Positions 9,449 through 18,186 of a DNA stretch of 64,000 nt are shown in pieces. The stretch lies in contig NZ_JACSQC010000003.1 of assembly GCF_014836875.1 (NCBI RefSeq), forward strand, positions 294,619 to 358,618. Direction: 5' to 3'. A program made the position numbers and the translations under genes. The notes below the pieces were generated by a model, which worked only from the letters and a program-made list of their open reading frames with translations, did no database searches and was not told the origin of the DNA. Every line of letters starts with the position of its first letter. Within the stretch, counting starts at the first letter, position 1. This stretch comes from Arthrobacter pullicola. Its GTDB lineage: Bacteria > Actinomycetota > Actinomycetes > Actinomycetales > Micrococcaceae.

Positions 9449-9688
9449 ATGCAAATGCGAGAACAAATTCTTAGACCGGACCGGTCCTTCAAAGCCGGTC
9501 CCGCCAAAGGCTATGAGTACCTGGTCCTCTCCGTAGGACCCTCTGAGTCCCTCCCTGAAGTCCGGAGGGCACTCACTGACCACGCTGAGTATGGCAAGTG
9601 GGAACTGGAACGGACCCGCATCTACCGCGGCGGCCACCACCGCTACTGGCTGCGCCGGAAAATCATGCGGGTCGAACGCACGTTCTAG
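9449..9688 (+). CDS. DUF5703-type small basic protein
   Basis: The 79-aa product is rich in Arg, Tyr and Trp (EYLVLSVGPSESLPEVRRAL, KWELERTRIYRGGHHRYWLRR) and resembles the actinobacterial DUF5703 family, whose function is unknown. No membrane segment or signal peptide is present. Two starts are possible, ATG 9449 and ATG 9455, and neither has a good ribosome-binding site. It is transcribed away from the acidic protein gene, with only 35 bp between the two starts. Confidence 0.75.
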   Translation: MQMREQILRPDRSFKAGPAKGYEYLVLSVGPSESLPEVRRALTDHAEYGKWELERTRIYRGGHHRYWLRRKIMRVERTF

Positions 9689-9765
9689 CCCTGCTCCGTC
9701 AGCCCTCCCCGCTGAGCCCCGGTTCAAAACCCGGAGCGCCCTTCCCAGCGCGGTCCCCGGGCGGC

Positions 9766-10914
9766 CTACTCCGTATCCGCGGGTCCCAGCAGTGCGGTGG
9801 CCATGGTGTTGTGGGCCGAATCCTCGCTTGAGGGATGGAACATGCCGGCGAGGACGTCGCGGTACAGCCGTTCAAGTTCCTGGCCGCGGAAATAGCTCCT
9901 GCCGCCCGCCACTTTCATGGCGGTTTCAACGACGCCGCGGACCGTATCGGTTGTGCGCAGCTTGAGTCCTGACAGTCGGGCGAACCAGAACCCGCCGTGG
10001 TCCGCTCCGGCTTCCAGGTCACGGGCGACTGCTTCCAGCTCCAGTGCGGCTCCGTCCATCCGGATGGCCGCGTCAGCGATCCGCCACCTGGTGTGCGGGT
10101 CCTGGGCCGCCGGAACACCGCCGGGCTTCCGGAAGGCTGCGGCTTCTGCCGCGAGGGTGACCGCCCGGTCTCCGATCCCGGTGTAGACCGCGGAGAGCAG
10201 CGTTTCAAAGAGGCTGAAGATGCCGAAGACGAACTGATCCGCGTGCGGCCCCACCGGGGTATGCCGGACTATCCGTTCTGCCGGAACAACGGCCCCCTCC
10301 AACACCGTGGAGCAGGACTGGGAAGCCCGCATGCCCATGGTGTCCCAGTCATCCAGCGTGGTGATCCCTTCGGTGCCCCGGTCCGCGAAACCAAACACGA
10401 GCCGCGGTTCGTCCGGATCGGTGCTGTCCTTGCCGAAAATGCCAAGCCGGGTCCAGGCCGGAGACAGGCTGGTGAAGATCTTGCGGCCGGTAAAGGCGTA
10501 GCCGCCGCCGCGCGGTTCTGCCTGCGTATTGGAATCGAACAGCACGGCACTGTTTCCCGGTTCGGAGATGCCGAAGGCGAAGACTTCCCCACGGGCCGCT
10601 TCCTCGAGGATGAACGAAAGGGAATCGTCGCCCCGCAGTGACAGCAGGTGCGCCACCCCGCACCAGACCAGGTGCATGTTGATGGCCAGGGCGGTCGCCG
10701 GCGCAGCGGAGGCCAGCAGCCGCTGGCAGGCGGCCACTTCCGGAAGGCCGAGCCCGGCTCCGCCCTGTGCCGGGGTCGAGAACAAAGCCAGGTAACCGAC
10801 GCGGCGGAGGTCTTCGAGGTCCTCGGCAAAAAACTCATTGCGTCGGTCGTACTCCGGTGCCCGGCTGCGCAGCCGTTCCAGAAGTTCGGGGGTGAGAATA
10901 TCTCCGGCAGGCAT
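9766..10914 (-). CDS. Acyl-CoA dehydrogenase family protein
   Basis: FAD-dependent oxidation of an acyl-CoA thioester, or a related flavin reaction, is expected. The 382-aa protein shows the acyl-CoA dehydrogenase order: helical N-domain, central FAD/substrate segment FAFGISEPGNSA with GRKIFTS, and a C-terminal helical bundle ending in VAGGRSYFRGQELERLYRDV and FHPSSEDSAHNTMA. The usual catalytic-Glu context of short-chain enzymes (YEGT) is absent, so it could belong to a branch with other chemistry. ATG 10914 has AAGGAA ten bases upstream. An M20 peptidase gene lies 68 bp upstream on the same strand. The substrate is unknown. Confidence 0.85.
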   Translation of the reverse strand: MPAGDILTPELLERLRSRAPEYDRRNEFFAEDLEDLRRVGYLALFSTPAQGGAGLGLPEVAACQRLLASAAPATALAINMHLVWCGVAHLLSLRGDDSLSFILEEAARGEVFAFGISEPGNSAVLFDSNTQAEPRGGGYAFTGRKIFTSLSPAWTRLGIFGKDSTDPDEPRLVFGFADRGTEGITTLDDWDTMGMRASQSCSTVLEGAVVPAERIVRHTPVGPHADQFVFGIFSLFETLLSAVYTGIGDRAVTLAAEAAAFRKPGGVPAAQDPHTRWRIADAAIRMDGAALELEAVARDLEAGADHGGFWFARLSGLKLRTTDTVRGVVETAMKVAGGRSYFRGQELERLYRDVLAGMFHPSSEDSAHNTMATALLGPADTE

Positions 10915-10982
10915 GGGGTTGTGTTCCTTTTTCGGTTCGGGGTCTTGTGGTTGGGCAGGATTCCGGCGGGAAGGAGTTCTCT

Positions 10983-12284
10983 TTAGTATCGGTGCAGCAG
11001 GCGGGAAAGTACCCGGGTGCCGAACTTCAGGGAATCCACCGGAACCCGTTCGTCCACGCCGTGGAACATTCCGGTGAAGTCCAGGTCCTCCGGCAGGCGG
11101 AGCGGGGCAAAGCCGTAGCCGGTGATGCCCAGCCGGCTCAGCGACTTGTTATCCGTCCCGCCGGAAAGGGTATAGGGCAGTACCGGAGCCCCTGGGTCTT
11201 CGGCCTGCAGTGCAGCCACCATGCTGTCCACCAGATTTCCGGTGAACGGCACCTCCAGGGAAACGTCGCGGTGTTCGTAGCTGACGTCGATGCCGTCGCC
11301 TGCCAGGCCGCGGATCACCTCAAGCAGGTGTTCCTCCTGGCCGGGAAGCGTCCGGGCGTCGATGAGGGCCTCCGCCGTTCCCGGGATCACGTTGTGCTTG
11401 TAGCCGGCGGAGAGCAGGGTCGGGTTGGCGGTGTTCTGGAGCGTGGCTCCGACAAACCGGGCCACCGTCCCGAGCTCCGCGAGGAGTTTCTCCGGGTTGT
11501 TCGGATCGAATTCCACCCCGGTGAGTTCCGTAACGCCGTCCAGGAAGGCCCGGGTGGTGTCAGTGAGCTCGATGGGCCACTGATGCCCACCGATACGGGA
11601 CACAGCCCCGGCCAGCCGGGTCACCGCATTGTCGGTATTGATCTGCGAGCCGTGGCCGGCCCGGCCGTGGGCCCGCAGGCGAAGCCAGGAAATACCCTTC
11701 TCCGCGGTCTGCAGGAGGTAGGTCCGGCGCCCCCCGATGGTGGCGGAGAATCCACCAACCTCGGATATGGCCTCAGTGGCACCTTCGAAAAGCTCCGGCC
11801 GGTTCTCGACGGCCCAGCCGGCGCCGTAGCTGCCGCCGGCCTCTTCATCGGCGAAGAAAGCGAAAATGATGTCACGCCGCGGCCGGGTGCCGGTGCTGGA
11901 CATCTCCCGCATCACGGACAGGATCATGGCGTCCATGTCCTTCATGTCAACCGCTCCCCGGCCCCAGATCAGTCCATCGCGTTCTTCCCCGCTGAAGGGG
12001 TCAACGGTCCAGTCCTGCTTCTGTGCCGGGACAACGTCCAGATGGCCGTGGACTACAAGGGCAGGCAGGGACGAATCGCTGCCTTCCATCCGGGTCACCA
12101 CGGAGGCGCGGCCCGGCGCGGATTCGAAGAGGTCCGCTTCGAGGCCGGCCTCGGCGATAAGGCCGGCAGTGTATTCGGCGGCCGCACGTTCGCCTGGGCC
12201 GGTGCCGTCGCCGTAGTTCGAGGTGTCAATTCGAATCAGGTCCTGGCAGATGCGGGTGACTTCGTCTTCGGCGCGAATAGTCAT
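10983..12284 (-). CDS. M20-family dizinc peptidase/deacylase
   Basis: Cytosolic metallo-hydrolase of the M20 (ArgE/DapE/CPG2) family, probably a dipeptidase or N-acyl amino acid deacylase. In the 433-aa product HGHLDVVPA supplies zinc ligand His81 and Asp83, GRGAVDMKD the bridging Asp113, and FADEEAGG the catalytic Glu pair at 147-148. A lid dimerisation domain follows, with GRAGHGSQI where the lid domain begins. ATG 12284 is preceded by AAGGAGAG. Substrate range cannot be assigned. The acyl-CoA dehydrogenase gene downstream may be co-transcribed. Confidence 0.88.
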   Translation of the reverse strand: MTIRAEDEVTRICQDLIRIDTSNYGDGTGPGERAAAEYTAGLIAEAGLEADLFESAPGRASVVTRMEGSDSSLPALVVHGHLDVVPAQKQDWTVDPFSGEERDGLIWGRGAVDMKDMDAMILSVMREMSSTGTRPRRDIIFAFFADEEAGGSYGAGWAVENRPELFEGATEAISEVGGFSATIGGRRTYLLQTAEKGISWLRLRAHGRAGHGSQINTDNAVTRLAGAVSRIGGHQWPIELTDTTRAFLDGVTELTGVEFDPNNPEKLLAELGTVARFVGATLQNTANPTLLSAGYKHNVIPGTAEALIDARTLPGQEEHLLEVIRGLAGDGIDVSYEHRDVSLEVPFTGNLVDSMVAALQAEDPGAPVLPYTLSGGTDNKSLSRLGITGYGFAPLRLPEDLDFTGMFHGVDERVPVDSLKFGTRVLSRLLHRY

Positions 12285-12415
12285 GCAGCTCTCTCCTTGG
12301 TCACGGGTTTAGGGCCAGCCTAGCCACTTGCCGGCTCAGCGTGCCCGGCATTCTTAGCCCAGTGACATCTGACGCGCGGCCGAAATGTGCCGATTCGTCC
12401 TTCACGGCAAAACCG

Positions 12416-12424
12416 TGTTAGAGT
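12416..12424 (+). promoter_or_regulatory. Possible extended -10 of tRNA-Leu
   Basis: TGTTAGAGT (12416-12424) combines a TGn extension with the TAGAGT hexamer also used before mshC and uppP. It would start transcription near 12431, about 50 bases before the tRNA. No clear -35 element is present. Confidence 0.4.
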
Positions 12425-12480
12425 TTTTCCCGTTGCAAACGAAGAAACGGAATAAAAACCGGCCTTCGGAAGACACCTAA

Positions 12481-12564
12481 GCGCGGGTGGCGGAATGGCA
12501 GACGCGCTAGCTTGAGGTGCTAGTCCTCTTATTGAGGGTGGGGGTTCAAGTCCCCCTCCGCGCA
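12481..12564 (+). tRNA. tRNA-Leu (anticodon GAG)
   Basis: The 84-base gene folds as a class II tRNA. The acceptor stem pairs GCGCGGG with TCCGCGC (one G-U pair) and the discriminator base is A. The anticodon stem CTAGC/GCTAG encloses TTGAGGT, giving GAG for the CUC leucine codon. A long variable arm (TCCTC...GAGGG) fits leucine, and the T-arm is GGGGG-TTCAAGT-CCCCC. The CCA end is not encoded. Confidence 0.96.
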
Positions 12565-12587
12565 CAGTGGAGATAACCACGGCAAAG

Positions 12588-12626
12588 ATCCTCCCGGATT
12601 CCTTATGGAAACCGGGAGGATTTTTT
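12588..12626 (+). terminator. Rho-independent terminator of tRNA-Leu
   Basis: ATCCTCCCGG (12588-12597) pairs with CCGGGAGGAT (12612-12621), followed by a run of six T. A short inner pairing TTCC/GGAA extends the stem. Confidence 0.88.
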
Positions 12627-12711
12627 GCTTCCAAGGTTTCGGGTGCCAGTGTGTCCTTAGTCTCAAAGGCGTCCCGGGCGGCCCCCCTGTCACGGCCGCA
12701 GAACCAGCGGG

Positions 12712-12717
12712 TACGCT
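12712..12717 (+). promoter_or_regulatory. -10 element TACGCT of the CNNM gene (leaderless)
   Basis: TACGCT sits exactly at -12 to -7 relative to ATG 12724, and the ATG has no ribosome-binding site. A weak -35 (CTGTCA at 12687-12692) is 19 bases upstream. Confidence 0.5.
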
Positions 12718-12723
12718 CACATC

Positions 12724-14052
12724 ATGGACGGCAGCGGGCTCCTGAACGTTATCCTGGTGCTCTTCTTTGTGCTGCTGGGCGGAGTGTTCGCCGGAGCTGA
12801 AATGGCGCTCGTGTCCCTGCGTGAAGGGCAGATCCTGCGGATCGAGAGCTCCGGAAAGCGGGGAGCCAAGACAGCACAGCTGGCCCGGAACCCCAATCTG
12901 TTCCTCTCCGCCATCCAAATCGGCGTCACCCTTTCCGGATTTTTCTCCGCAGCCTACGGCGCCTCCGCACTTGCACCGGCGCTCGCGCCGGTCCTTGAGA
13001 GCTGGGGACTGAACCCGGCCGCAGCGCAGAGCACGGCATTCATCGCCATGACGCTGGTGGTCGCCTACCTGTCGCTTGTGTTCTCCGAGCTTGTCCCCAA
13101 ACGGCTGGCAATGCAGAACGCCGAAGCTTTTACCCGCGTCCTATCCCCTCCCCTGGCCGGTTTCGCCACTCTGATGCGCCCGGTGATCCGCCTGCTTTCC
13201 GCCTCAACCAACGCCGTGGTACGGCTGCTTGGGGCAGACCCCAACCTCAAGAACCTGCCTGTCTCGCAGCAGGAACTGCTGGAAATGGTGAAGGCCAGCC
13301 CGGTGCTCGCGGATGAAAGCCGCAGCATCCTGGCGGATGTTTTCGGTGCAGGCCAGCGCCTGCTGCAGGAAGTCATGCGCCCGCGTCCCCTGGTGGAGTT
13401 CCTGCCAGCCTCACTCACCCTGGCAGAAGCCGGCCGCAGGGTGCAGGCACTGCCCTATTCCCGGTACCCGGTGACAGGTGAGTCCACTGACGACGTCCTC
13501 GGTTTCGTCCATGTTCGTGACCTCCTCGGCCGGAGCCCGGAGTCTGCCGCTGACGTCAGGGTGGGCGGCATCGTCCGGCCGATCCTTTTCCTGCCCGGCA
13601 CCGCCACGGTGCTGCCCACGCTTTCGCGGATGCGGCGCGAAAACAGCCACATCGCCGTCGTTGTGGACGAATACGGCGGCACCGACGGGATCGTGACGCT
13701 TGAGGACCTGGTGGAGGAGCTGGTCGGGGAGATCTACGACGAATATGACACCGGCCGGGATCCGGAGGACAGGCATTTGATGGTGGAGGGAGAACTGATG
13801 GTCGACGGCGGACTGATCCTTCAGGAGTTCGCCCGCCTCACCGGCATGGAGCTGCCCGAGGGACAATATGAGACCGTGGCCGGCTACATCCTTGACCGGC
13901 TGGGACGGATGGCTGTGCCCGGAGACACCGTGTCCGCGCCCGGCGGCCGGCTGCGGGTGCTCGATGTCGAGCACCATCGCATCCGTGCTGTGCGCGTGAT
14001 TCCGGCCCCGCCGGCGTCTGACCGAAGCACCGGCAGGAGGACGAAAGAGTGA
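12724..14052 (+). CDS. CNNM/CorC-type membrane protein with CBS pair
   Basis: Predicted ion-transport-related protein of the hemolysin-C/CorC (CNNM) family, linked in other bacteria to Mg2+/Co2+ efflux. The 442-aa product has an N-terminal CNNM (DUF21) membrane domain up to about residue 170 (MALVSLREGQILRIE, then hydrophobic segments and VFSELVPKRLAMQ), a CBS pair around residues 200-330 (YSRYPVTGES, HIAVVVDEYGGTDGIVTLEDL, EELVGEIYDEYD) and a C-terminal CorC/HlyC domain. It is not a toxin despite the historical name. ATG 12724 is favoured by the -10 placed for leaderless expression. The APC permease gene follows 73 bp downstream. Confidence 0.9.
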   Translation: MDGSGLLNVILVLFFVLLGGVFAGAEMALVSLREGQILRIESSGKRGAKTAQLARNPNLFLSAIQIGVTLSGFFSAAYGASALAPALAPVLESWGLNPAAAQSTAFIAMTLVVAYLSLVFSELVPKRLAMQNAEAFTRVLSPPLAGFATLMRPVIRLLSASTNAVVRLLGADPNLKNLPVSQQELLEMVKASPVLADESRSILADVFGAGQRLLQEVMRPRPLVEFLPASLTLAEAGRRVQALPYSRYPVTGESTDDVLGFVHVRDLLGRSPESAADVRVGGIVRPILFLPGTATVLPTLSRMRRENSHIAVVVDEYGGTDGIVTLEDLVEELVGEIYDEYDTGRDPEDRHLMVEGELMVDGGLILQEFARLTGMELPEGQYETVAGYILDRLGRMAVPGDTVSAPGGRLRVLDVEHHRIRAVRVIPAPPASDRSTGRRTKE

Positions 14053-14125
14053 ATCAGCAGCTTCGCCGGAGGAAAGCCCGGGTGTGCATTGCAGGCTCCT
14101 TGGCGCTGGGCGGAGAATACCGGGC

Positions 14126-15601
14126 ATGAGTCTTCCCAGCCCCGGCGAGGAAACAGCAGCCGGAAGCGCGCCGCAAGGCAGCACCGGCCCCGCCCTGAAA
14201 CGGGTCATGGGGAGCAAGCTTCTGCTGCTGTTCATCATCGGGGATGTTCTCGGCACGGGTGTTTATGCCCTCACCGGGCAGATTGCCGGAGAGATCGGCG
14301 GCGCCGCCTGGGCGCCTATCCTGATCGCCTTCATCGTCGCAACGGTTACGGCGCTGTCCTATCTGGAACTGGTGACCAAATACCCCCAGGCCGCCGGCGC
14401 CGCCCTGTACACACACAAGGCATTCGGCATCCACTTCGTGACGTTCCTGGTGACGTTTGCCGTGCTGTGTTCGGGCATCACCTCGGCCTCCACCGCATCG
14501 AAGTTCCTGGCGGAGAATTTCCTGGTCGGCTTCAACCTCGGCTGGGGGCAGTTCGGGGTTACTGCGGTGGCCGTGAGCTTTGTCCTGCTCCTCGCCGTGG
14601 TCAACCTGCGCGGCGTCGGAGAGAGCATCAAGTTCAACGTCTTCCTGACCATCGTGGAACTCACCGGCCTGCTGATCGTGATCGGCATAGGTTTCTGGGC
14701 CATGGGGCAGGGCAATGTGGACTTCTCCCGCGTGATGGTCTTCGAGACGGCAGAGGGCAAATCGGTCTTTCTGGCCCTGACGGCAGCCACGTCCCTGGCG
14801 TTCTTTTCCATGGTCGGCTTTGAAGATTCAGTCAACATGGCAGAGGAAACCCGCGATCCCGCACGGATTTTCCCTAAAGTCATGCTCAGCGGACTCGGCA
14901 TCACCGTCCTCATCTACGTGCTGGTGTCCATCGCTGCCGTAGCCGTGGTGCCGGTGGGGCAGCTGTCAGCGAGCCAGACGCCACTGCTGGAGGTTGTTCA
15001 GACCGGCGCACCCGGTTTTCCGATCGACGTCGTCTACCCGTTCCTGTCCATTTTCGCGGTAGCGAACACGGCGCTGATCAACATGCTCATGGCAAGCCGC
15101 CTGCTCTACGGGATGGCCCGCCAGGAGGTCCTTCCCCGGCCCCTGGCCCTGGTTCTTTCGGGCCGCCGCACACCGTGGGCCGCCATCCTCTTCACCACGG
15201 CGATCGCAGTGGGCCTGATCATTCTGGTCACCAACGTGATGGGACCCCAGACAGTCTCCGCCCTCGGAGGGACCACCGCCCTGCTGCTGCTGTGTGTCTT
15301 CACGGTGGTCAACATTGCCTGCATCGTCCTGCGCCGGCACCCGCCCGATCCGCAGCCCGATGGGGGCGGGGGAAGCCACCCGCCGCGGAAGACCTTCCGC
15401 TCCCCCGGGATCACTCCGTACTTCGGGGCCCTGAGCTGCGCCTTCCTCGTGGGGCCCTGGGCTCAGGACCCCATCGAATACCGGATTGCCGGGATCCTGC
15501 TCGCCGCCGGCGTCGTGCTGTGGTTCTTTACCTGGCTCTGGAACCGCGCGGTCAAAGCCAAGCGCACGCGCTTCACAGACCCGGAGGAACTCCATGGCTA
15601 G
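14126..15601 (+). CDS. APC-family amino acid/polyamine permease
   Basis: The 491-aa protein is an amino acid-polyamine-organocation transporter with about 12 membrane segments. The first contains GDVLGTGVYALTGQIAGEIGG, the typical TM1 unwound region, and TM6 carries SLAFFSMVGFEDSVNMAEE, the conserved acidic residues after Gly-Phe-Glu. Substrate is unknown. ATG 14126 (MSLPSPGEE) has CGGAGAA ten bases upstream; an in-frame ATG at 14084 adds 14 residues with no support. It overlaps the universal stress protein gene by eight bases, so the two form an operon in which the stress protein could regulate the permease, as in other APC-USP pairs. Confidence 0.9.
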   Translation: MSLPSPGEETAAGSAPQGSTGPALKRVMGSKLLLLFIIGDVLGTGVYALTGQIAGEIGGAAWAPILIAFIVATVTALSYLELVTKYPQAAGAALYTHKAFGIHFVTFLVTFAVLCSGITSASTASKFLAENFLVGFNLGWGQFGVTAVAVSFVLLLAVVNLRGVGESIKFNVFLTIVELTGLLIVIGIGFWAMGQGNVDFSRVMVFETAEGKSVFLALTAATSLAFFSMVGFEDSVNMAEETRDPARIFPKVMLSGLGITVLIYVLVSIAAVAVVPVGQLSASQTPLLEVVQTGAPGFPIDVVYPFLSIFAVANTALINMLMASRLLYGMARQEVLPRPLALVLSGRRTPWAAILFTTAIAVGLIILVTNVMGPQTVSALGGTTALLLLCVFTVVNIACIVLRRHPPDPQPDGGGGSHPPRKTFRSPGITPYFGALSCAFLVGPWAQDPIEYRIAGILLAAGVVLWFFTWLWNRAVKAKRTRFTDPEELHG

Positions 15602-16004
15602 CATCGTCGTGGGCTACGTGCCCGGCCCCGAAGGCGAGGCGGCGCTGGCGCATGCACGCGCGGAAGCTGCCGTGGCGCGGGATCTGCTGGTGATAGTGAA
15701 TGTCCGCACCACGGGGCGCGGGCTGGGGCACGGGCATGCCCACGGCGAAGACGCGGCCGACGATCTGGACGCGATCGCGGCCCAGCTGCAGGCCGACGGC
15801 CAGCCATTCGAGATTGCGCACCCGGAGGGAGACTACGATCCCGCTGATGAGATTCTCGCTGCAGCGGAACGGTATTCCGGCCGGCTGATCGTTGTTGGCA
15901 TCCGGCACCGGACCCCGGTCGGCAAGCTGATCCTTGGAAGCACGGCCCAGCGGGTGCTGCTCGAAGCCGACTGTCCGGTTCTCAGTGTCAAAGCCGGGCA
16001 GTGA
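15594..16004 (+). CDS. Universal stress protein (UspA family)
   Basis: The 136-aa protein has the Usp fold start SIVVGYVPGPEGEAAL and the ATP-binding signature GIRHRTPVGKLILGSTAQ, so it is of the nucleotide-binding type. A His-rich stretch GHGHAHG lies near residue 45. Start ATG 15594 has an excellent GGAGGA (15583-15588) five bases upstream and lies inside the 3' end of the permease gene. Translational coupling suggests a function tied to that transporter. Confidence 0.9.
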   Translation: MASIVVGYVPGPEGEAALAHARAEAAVARDLLVIVNVRTTGRGLGHGHAHGEDAADDLDAIAAQLQADGQPFEIAHPEGDYDPADEILAAAERYSGRLIVVGIRHRTPVGKLILGSTAQRVLLEADCPVLSVKAGQ

Positions 16005-16014
16005 CTCTCTGGAA

Positions 16015-17247
16015 CTAGCCCTGCCGCTCCAGTTCCTCCGCGATTGCCTCGATACCTGTCCATGTCTCCGAGAAGGACGTCGAGAGTGGTGAAAGGCCCA
16101 GCCGGATGCCGTTCGGATTGCGGTAGTCCGGGATGATGCCGCGCTGCCACAGCCGTGCGGTTATGTCCCTGAATGCCGGATGGTCGATCGTAATGTGGCT
16201 CCCCCTGTTCTCCGGGTCCCGCGGTGAGGCGAGGACGACACCGTGCCCGGCCAGCACCTCATCCACTGCTTCAACGGCGAAGGACGTCAGGGCAACGGAC
16301 TTTGCCCGAACGGCCTGGATCCCGACCCGGGAGATGAGATCCGCCATATCCTGCATGGCGAGCATGCCCAGGATCGGAGGCGTTCCGGAGACCACCCGGG
16401 CAATACCGGCGGCCGGCACAAAGCCAGCTTCCATGGCGAACGGATCACCGGCGCCCAGCCATCCCTGGATGGGCTGGGCAAAGTGCTGCTGGTGCCGCCG
16501 GGCGACGTAGGCCCAGGCGGGCGCGCCCGGACCGCCGTTGAGATACTTGTAGCTGCAGCCTGCGGCGTAGTCCACGTTCCAGGCATCAAGCTCGGCCGGA
16601 ACCGAACCGGCGGAATGGCAAAGGTCCCACAGCACCCGTCCGCCGGCCGCGTGGACCAATGCGGTGATGGCCGGCACATCGGCGATAAAGCCGGAGCGGT
16701 AGGCGACATGGCTCAGCACGACCAGGGCGGTCTGCGGCCCGACGGCTGCGGCCACCGCGGCGGGTGTCACGCCGCCGTCGTAAGCGGCTTCCACCCAGTG
16801 CAGCGTCAGCCCGCACTCACGGGCGATACCGTCCATAACGTATCTGTCGGTGGGAAAGTTGTCCCGGTCCAGTACGATTTCCGTGCGGCCGCTCCCGGCG
16901 GCAACGGCGGCGCGGGCCAGCTTGTAGAGCAGGACCGTGGTTGAATCCGCCACGATGCACTGGCCCGGAGCCGCGCCCAGGACGCTGGCTCCCAGCTGGT
17001 CTCCGATCGCTTTGGGCAGACCCAGCCAGCCCTCGTCCCAGCCGCGGATCAGCCGCCCGCCCCACGCGTCGGAGATGAACTCCGTCATCCGGTCCAGCGT
17101 TGCCGCCAGCGGCCGGCCGAGTGAGTTGCCGTCCAGATAGGCACTGACTCCGGGGTCATTGTGCCCGATGAACTCCTCCCGCAGATCAGCCAGCGGATCG
17201 GCGGCGTCGAGTTCCTTGGCGCGGTTGGAAAGGAGAGAGCCCGTCAT
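16015..17247 (-). CDS. kynU: Kynureninase
   Basis: PLP enzyme that cleaves kynurenine to anthranilate and alanine (or 3-hydroxykynurenine to 3-hydroxyanthranilate). The 410-aa length is normal. AYLDGNSLGRP, RDNFPTDRY, LVVLSHVAYRSG, VLWDLCHSAGS and CSYKYLNGGPG (PLP lysine at 234) are all family signatures. No tryptophan dioxygenase or kynurenine formamidase gene is present in the window. It lies 18 bp after the MaoC gene on the same strand. There is no ribosome site; TAGGGT (17255-17260, minus strand) ends seven bases before the ATG, so a separate leaderless transcript is possible. Confidence 0.95.
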   Translation of the reverse strand: MTGSLLSNRAKELDAADPLADLREEFIGHNDPGVSAYLDGNSLGRPLAATLDRMTEFISDAWGGRLIRGWDEGWLGLPKAIGDQLGASVLGAAPGQCIVADSTTVLLYKLARAAVAAGSGRTEIVLDRDNFPTDRYVMDGIARECGLTLHWVEAAYDGGVTPAAVAAAVGPQTALVVLSHVAYRSGFIADVPAITALVHAAGGRVLWDLCHSAGSVPAELDAWNVDYAAGCSYKYLNGGPGAPAWAYVARRHQQHFAQPIQGWLGAGDPFAMEAGFVPAAGIARVVSGTPPILGMLAMQDMADLISRVGIQAVRAKSVALTSFAVEAVDEVLAGHGVVLASPRDPENRGSHITIDHPAFRDITARLWQRGIIPDYRNPNGIRLGLSPLSTSFSETWTGIEAIAEELERQG

Positions 17248-17265
17248 GGCCCGAACCCTAGCAGC

Positions 17266-18186
17266 CTAGGTGCCGGCCGGTCCCCCGGCCGCACCCAGCG
17301 GACGGGCGGATCCGTGGAAATGCCGGCGGCGGGTGCGCTGATTCCAGCCGGTGAACGTGGTTTCCCCTCGCTCCCCCGGTGATCCGGCGTCGGAAATCCG
17401 CAGGCTGACCGTTGCGGGGAGGAATACCGGAGACTCGAACTCAATCTTCCATTCGAACGGTTCCTGCACCGCGGGCCCCGCCTCCGCGACCACCCGGGAG
17501 GCGAGGTACATCCCGTGGGCGATCGAGCGCTTCATGCCCAGCGCTTTCGCGGAGAGGCTGCTGAGGTGGATCGGGTTGAAGTCTCCGGAGACCCTGGCAT
17601 AGTTCCGCCCGGCATCCGCGCCGAGCCGCCACTGCGCCGTGGGCAGCGGCGGAGTGAAGTCGGCACGTTCCGCTCCGCGGGCCGGACGGTCAAGACGGGG
17701 AAGGAAAACTCCCTTCGCGAGGTACACCGACCTTCCGGTCCAGACCAGTTCCGCGCCGGAACGGACTTCGGCGACCAGCTCAACCTGGGTTCCGGCACGG
17801 TGGCCGGCCAGGTTTTCCGCCCAGGCCGTCACGGACAGCGGTTCCGTGTAATGGATCGGCCGCAGGTGCTGGACCTCATTGCGCAGATGCACCATTCCGA
17901 GCAGCGGCAGCGGAAAATCCTCCCGGGCCATCACGCTCATGGCCACCGGGAACGCAAAGGTGTGGACATATCCGGAAGGGAGGGTGTCCTGCGCGCTGTG
18001 CATGACCAGCCGCTGGAAGTCCGTCAGTTTCGCCAGGTCAACCCGTGCCTGCGGCACAGAGTGGCGTGCCGTGGGAAGCTCCTCTGCCGGCGACGGCGGT
18101 GAAAGCCGGCTGCGTGCCGCGTTGCCCACGGCGGCGAGATACAGCCGCCCGAGGGCCGGGATTTCCTCCAGTTCCTGAACGCTCAT
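17266..18186 (-). CDS. MaoC-like double hot-dog hydratase (HtdX-like)
   Basis: R-specific enoyl-/3-hydroxyacyl-CoA hydratase or dehydratase. The 306-aa product has an N-terminal hot-dog half and a C-terminal half with the hydratase-2 motif YARVSGDFNPIHLSSLSA (Asp and His of the catalytic dyad), followed by AHGMYLASRVV. The ATG at 18184-18186 overlaps the FabG stop by four bases (ATGA). The order MaoC-long FabG-thiolase matches the mycobacterial htdX-fabG4-fadA2 cluster (established arrangement), so it probably converts enoyl-CoA and hydroxyacyl-CoA for the coupled reductase. Confidence 0.9.
   Translation of the reverse strand: MSVQELEEIPALGRLYLAAVGNAARSRLSPPSPAEELPTARHSVPQARVDLAKLTDFQRLVMHSAQDTLPSGYVHTFAFPVAMSVMAREDFPLPLLGMVHLRNEVQHLRPIHYTEPLSVTAWAENLAGHRAGTQVELVAEVRSGAELVWTGRSVYLAKGVFLPRLDRPARGAERADFTPPLPTAQWRLGADAGRNYARVSGDFNPIHLSSLSAKALGMKRSIAHGMYLASRVVAEAGPAVQEPFEWKIEFESPVFLPATVSLRISDAGSPGERGETTFTGWNQRTRRRHFHGSARPLGAAGGPAGT

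Noticed and set aside
10947-12323. 458-aa plus-strand frame opposite the M20 peptidase gene
   Set aside because: The minus strand encodes a full peptidase with catalytic motifs; this frame has none.
12724-14052. Hemolysin (from the older family name)
   Set aside because: The CNNM plus CBS plus CorC architecture marks an ion-transport protein, not a toxin.
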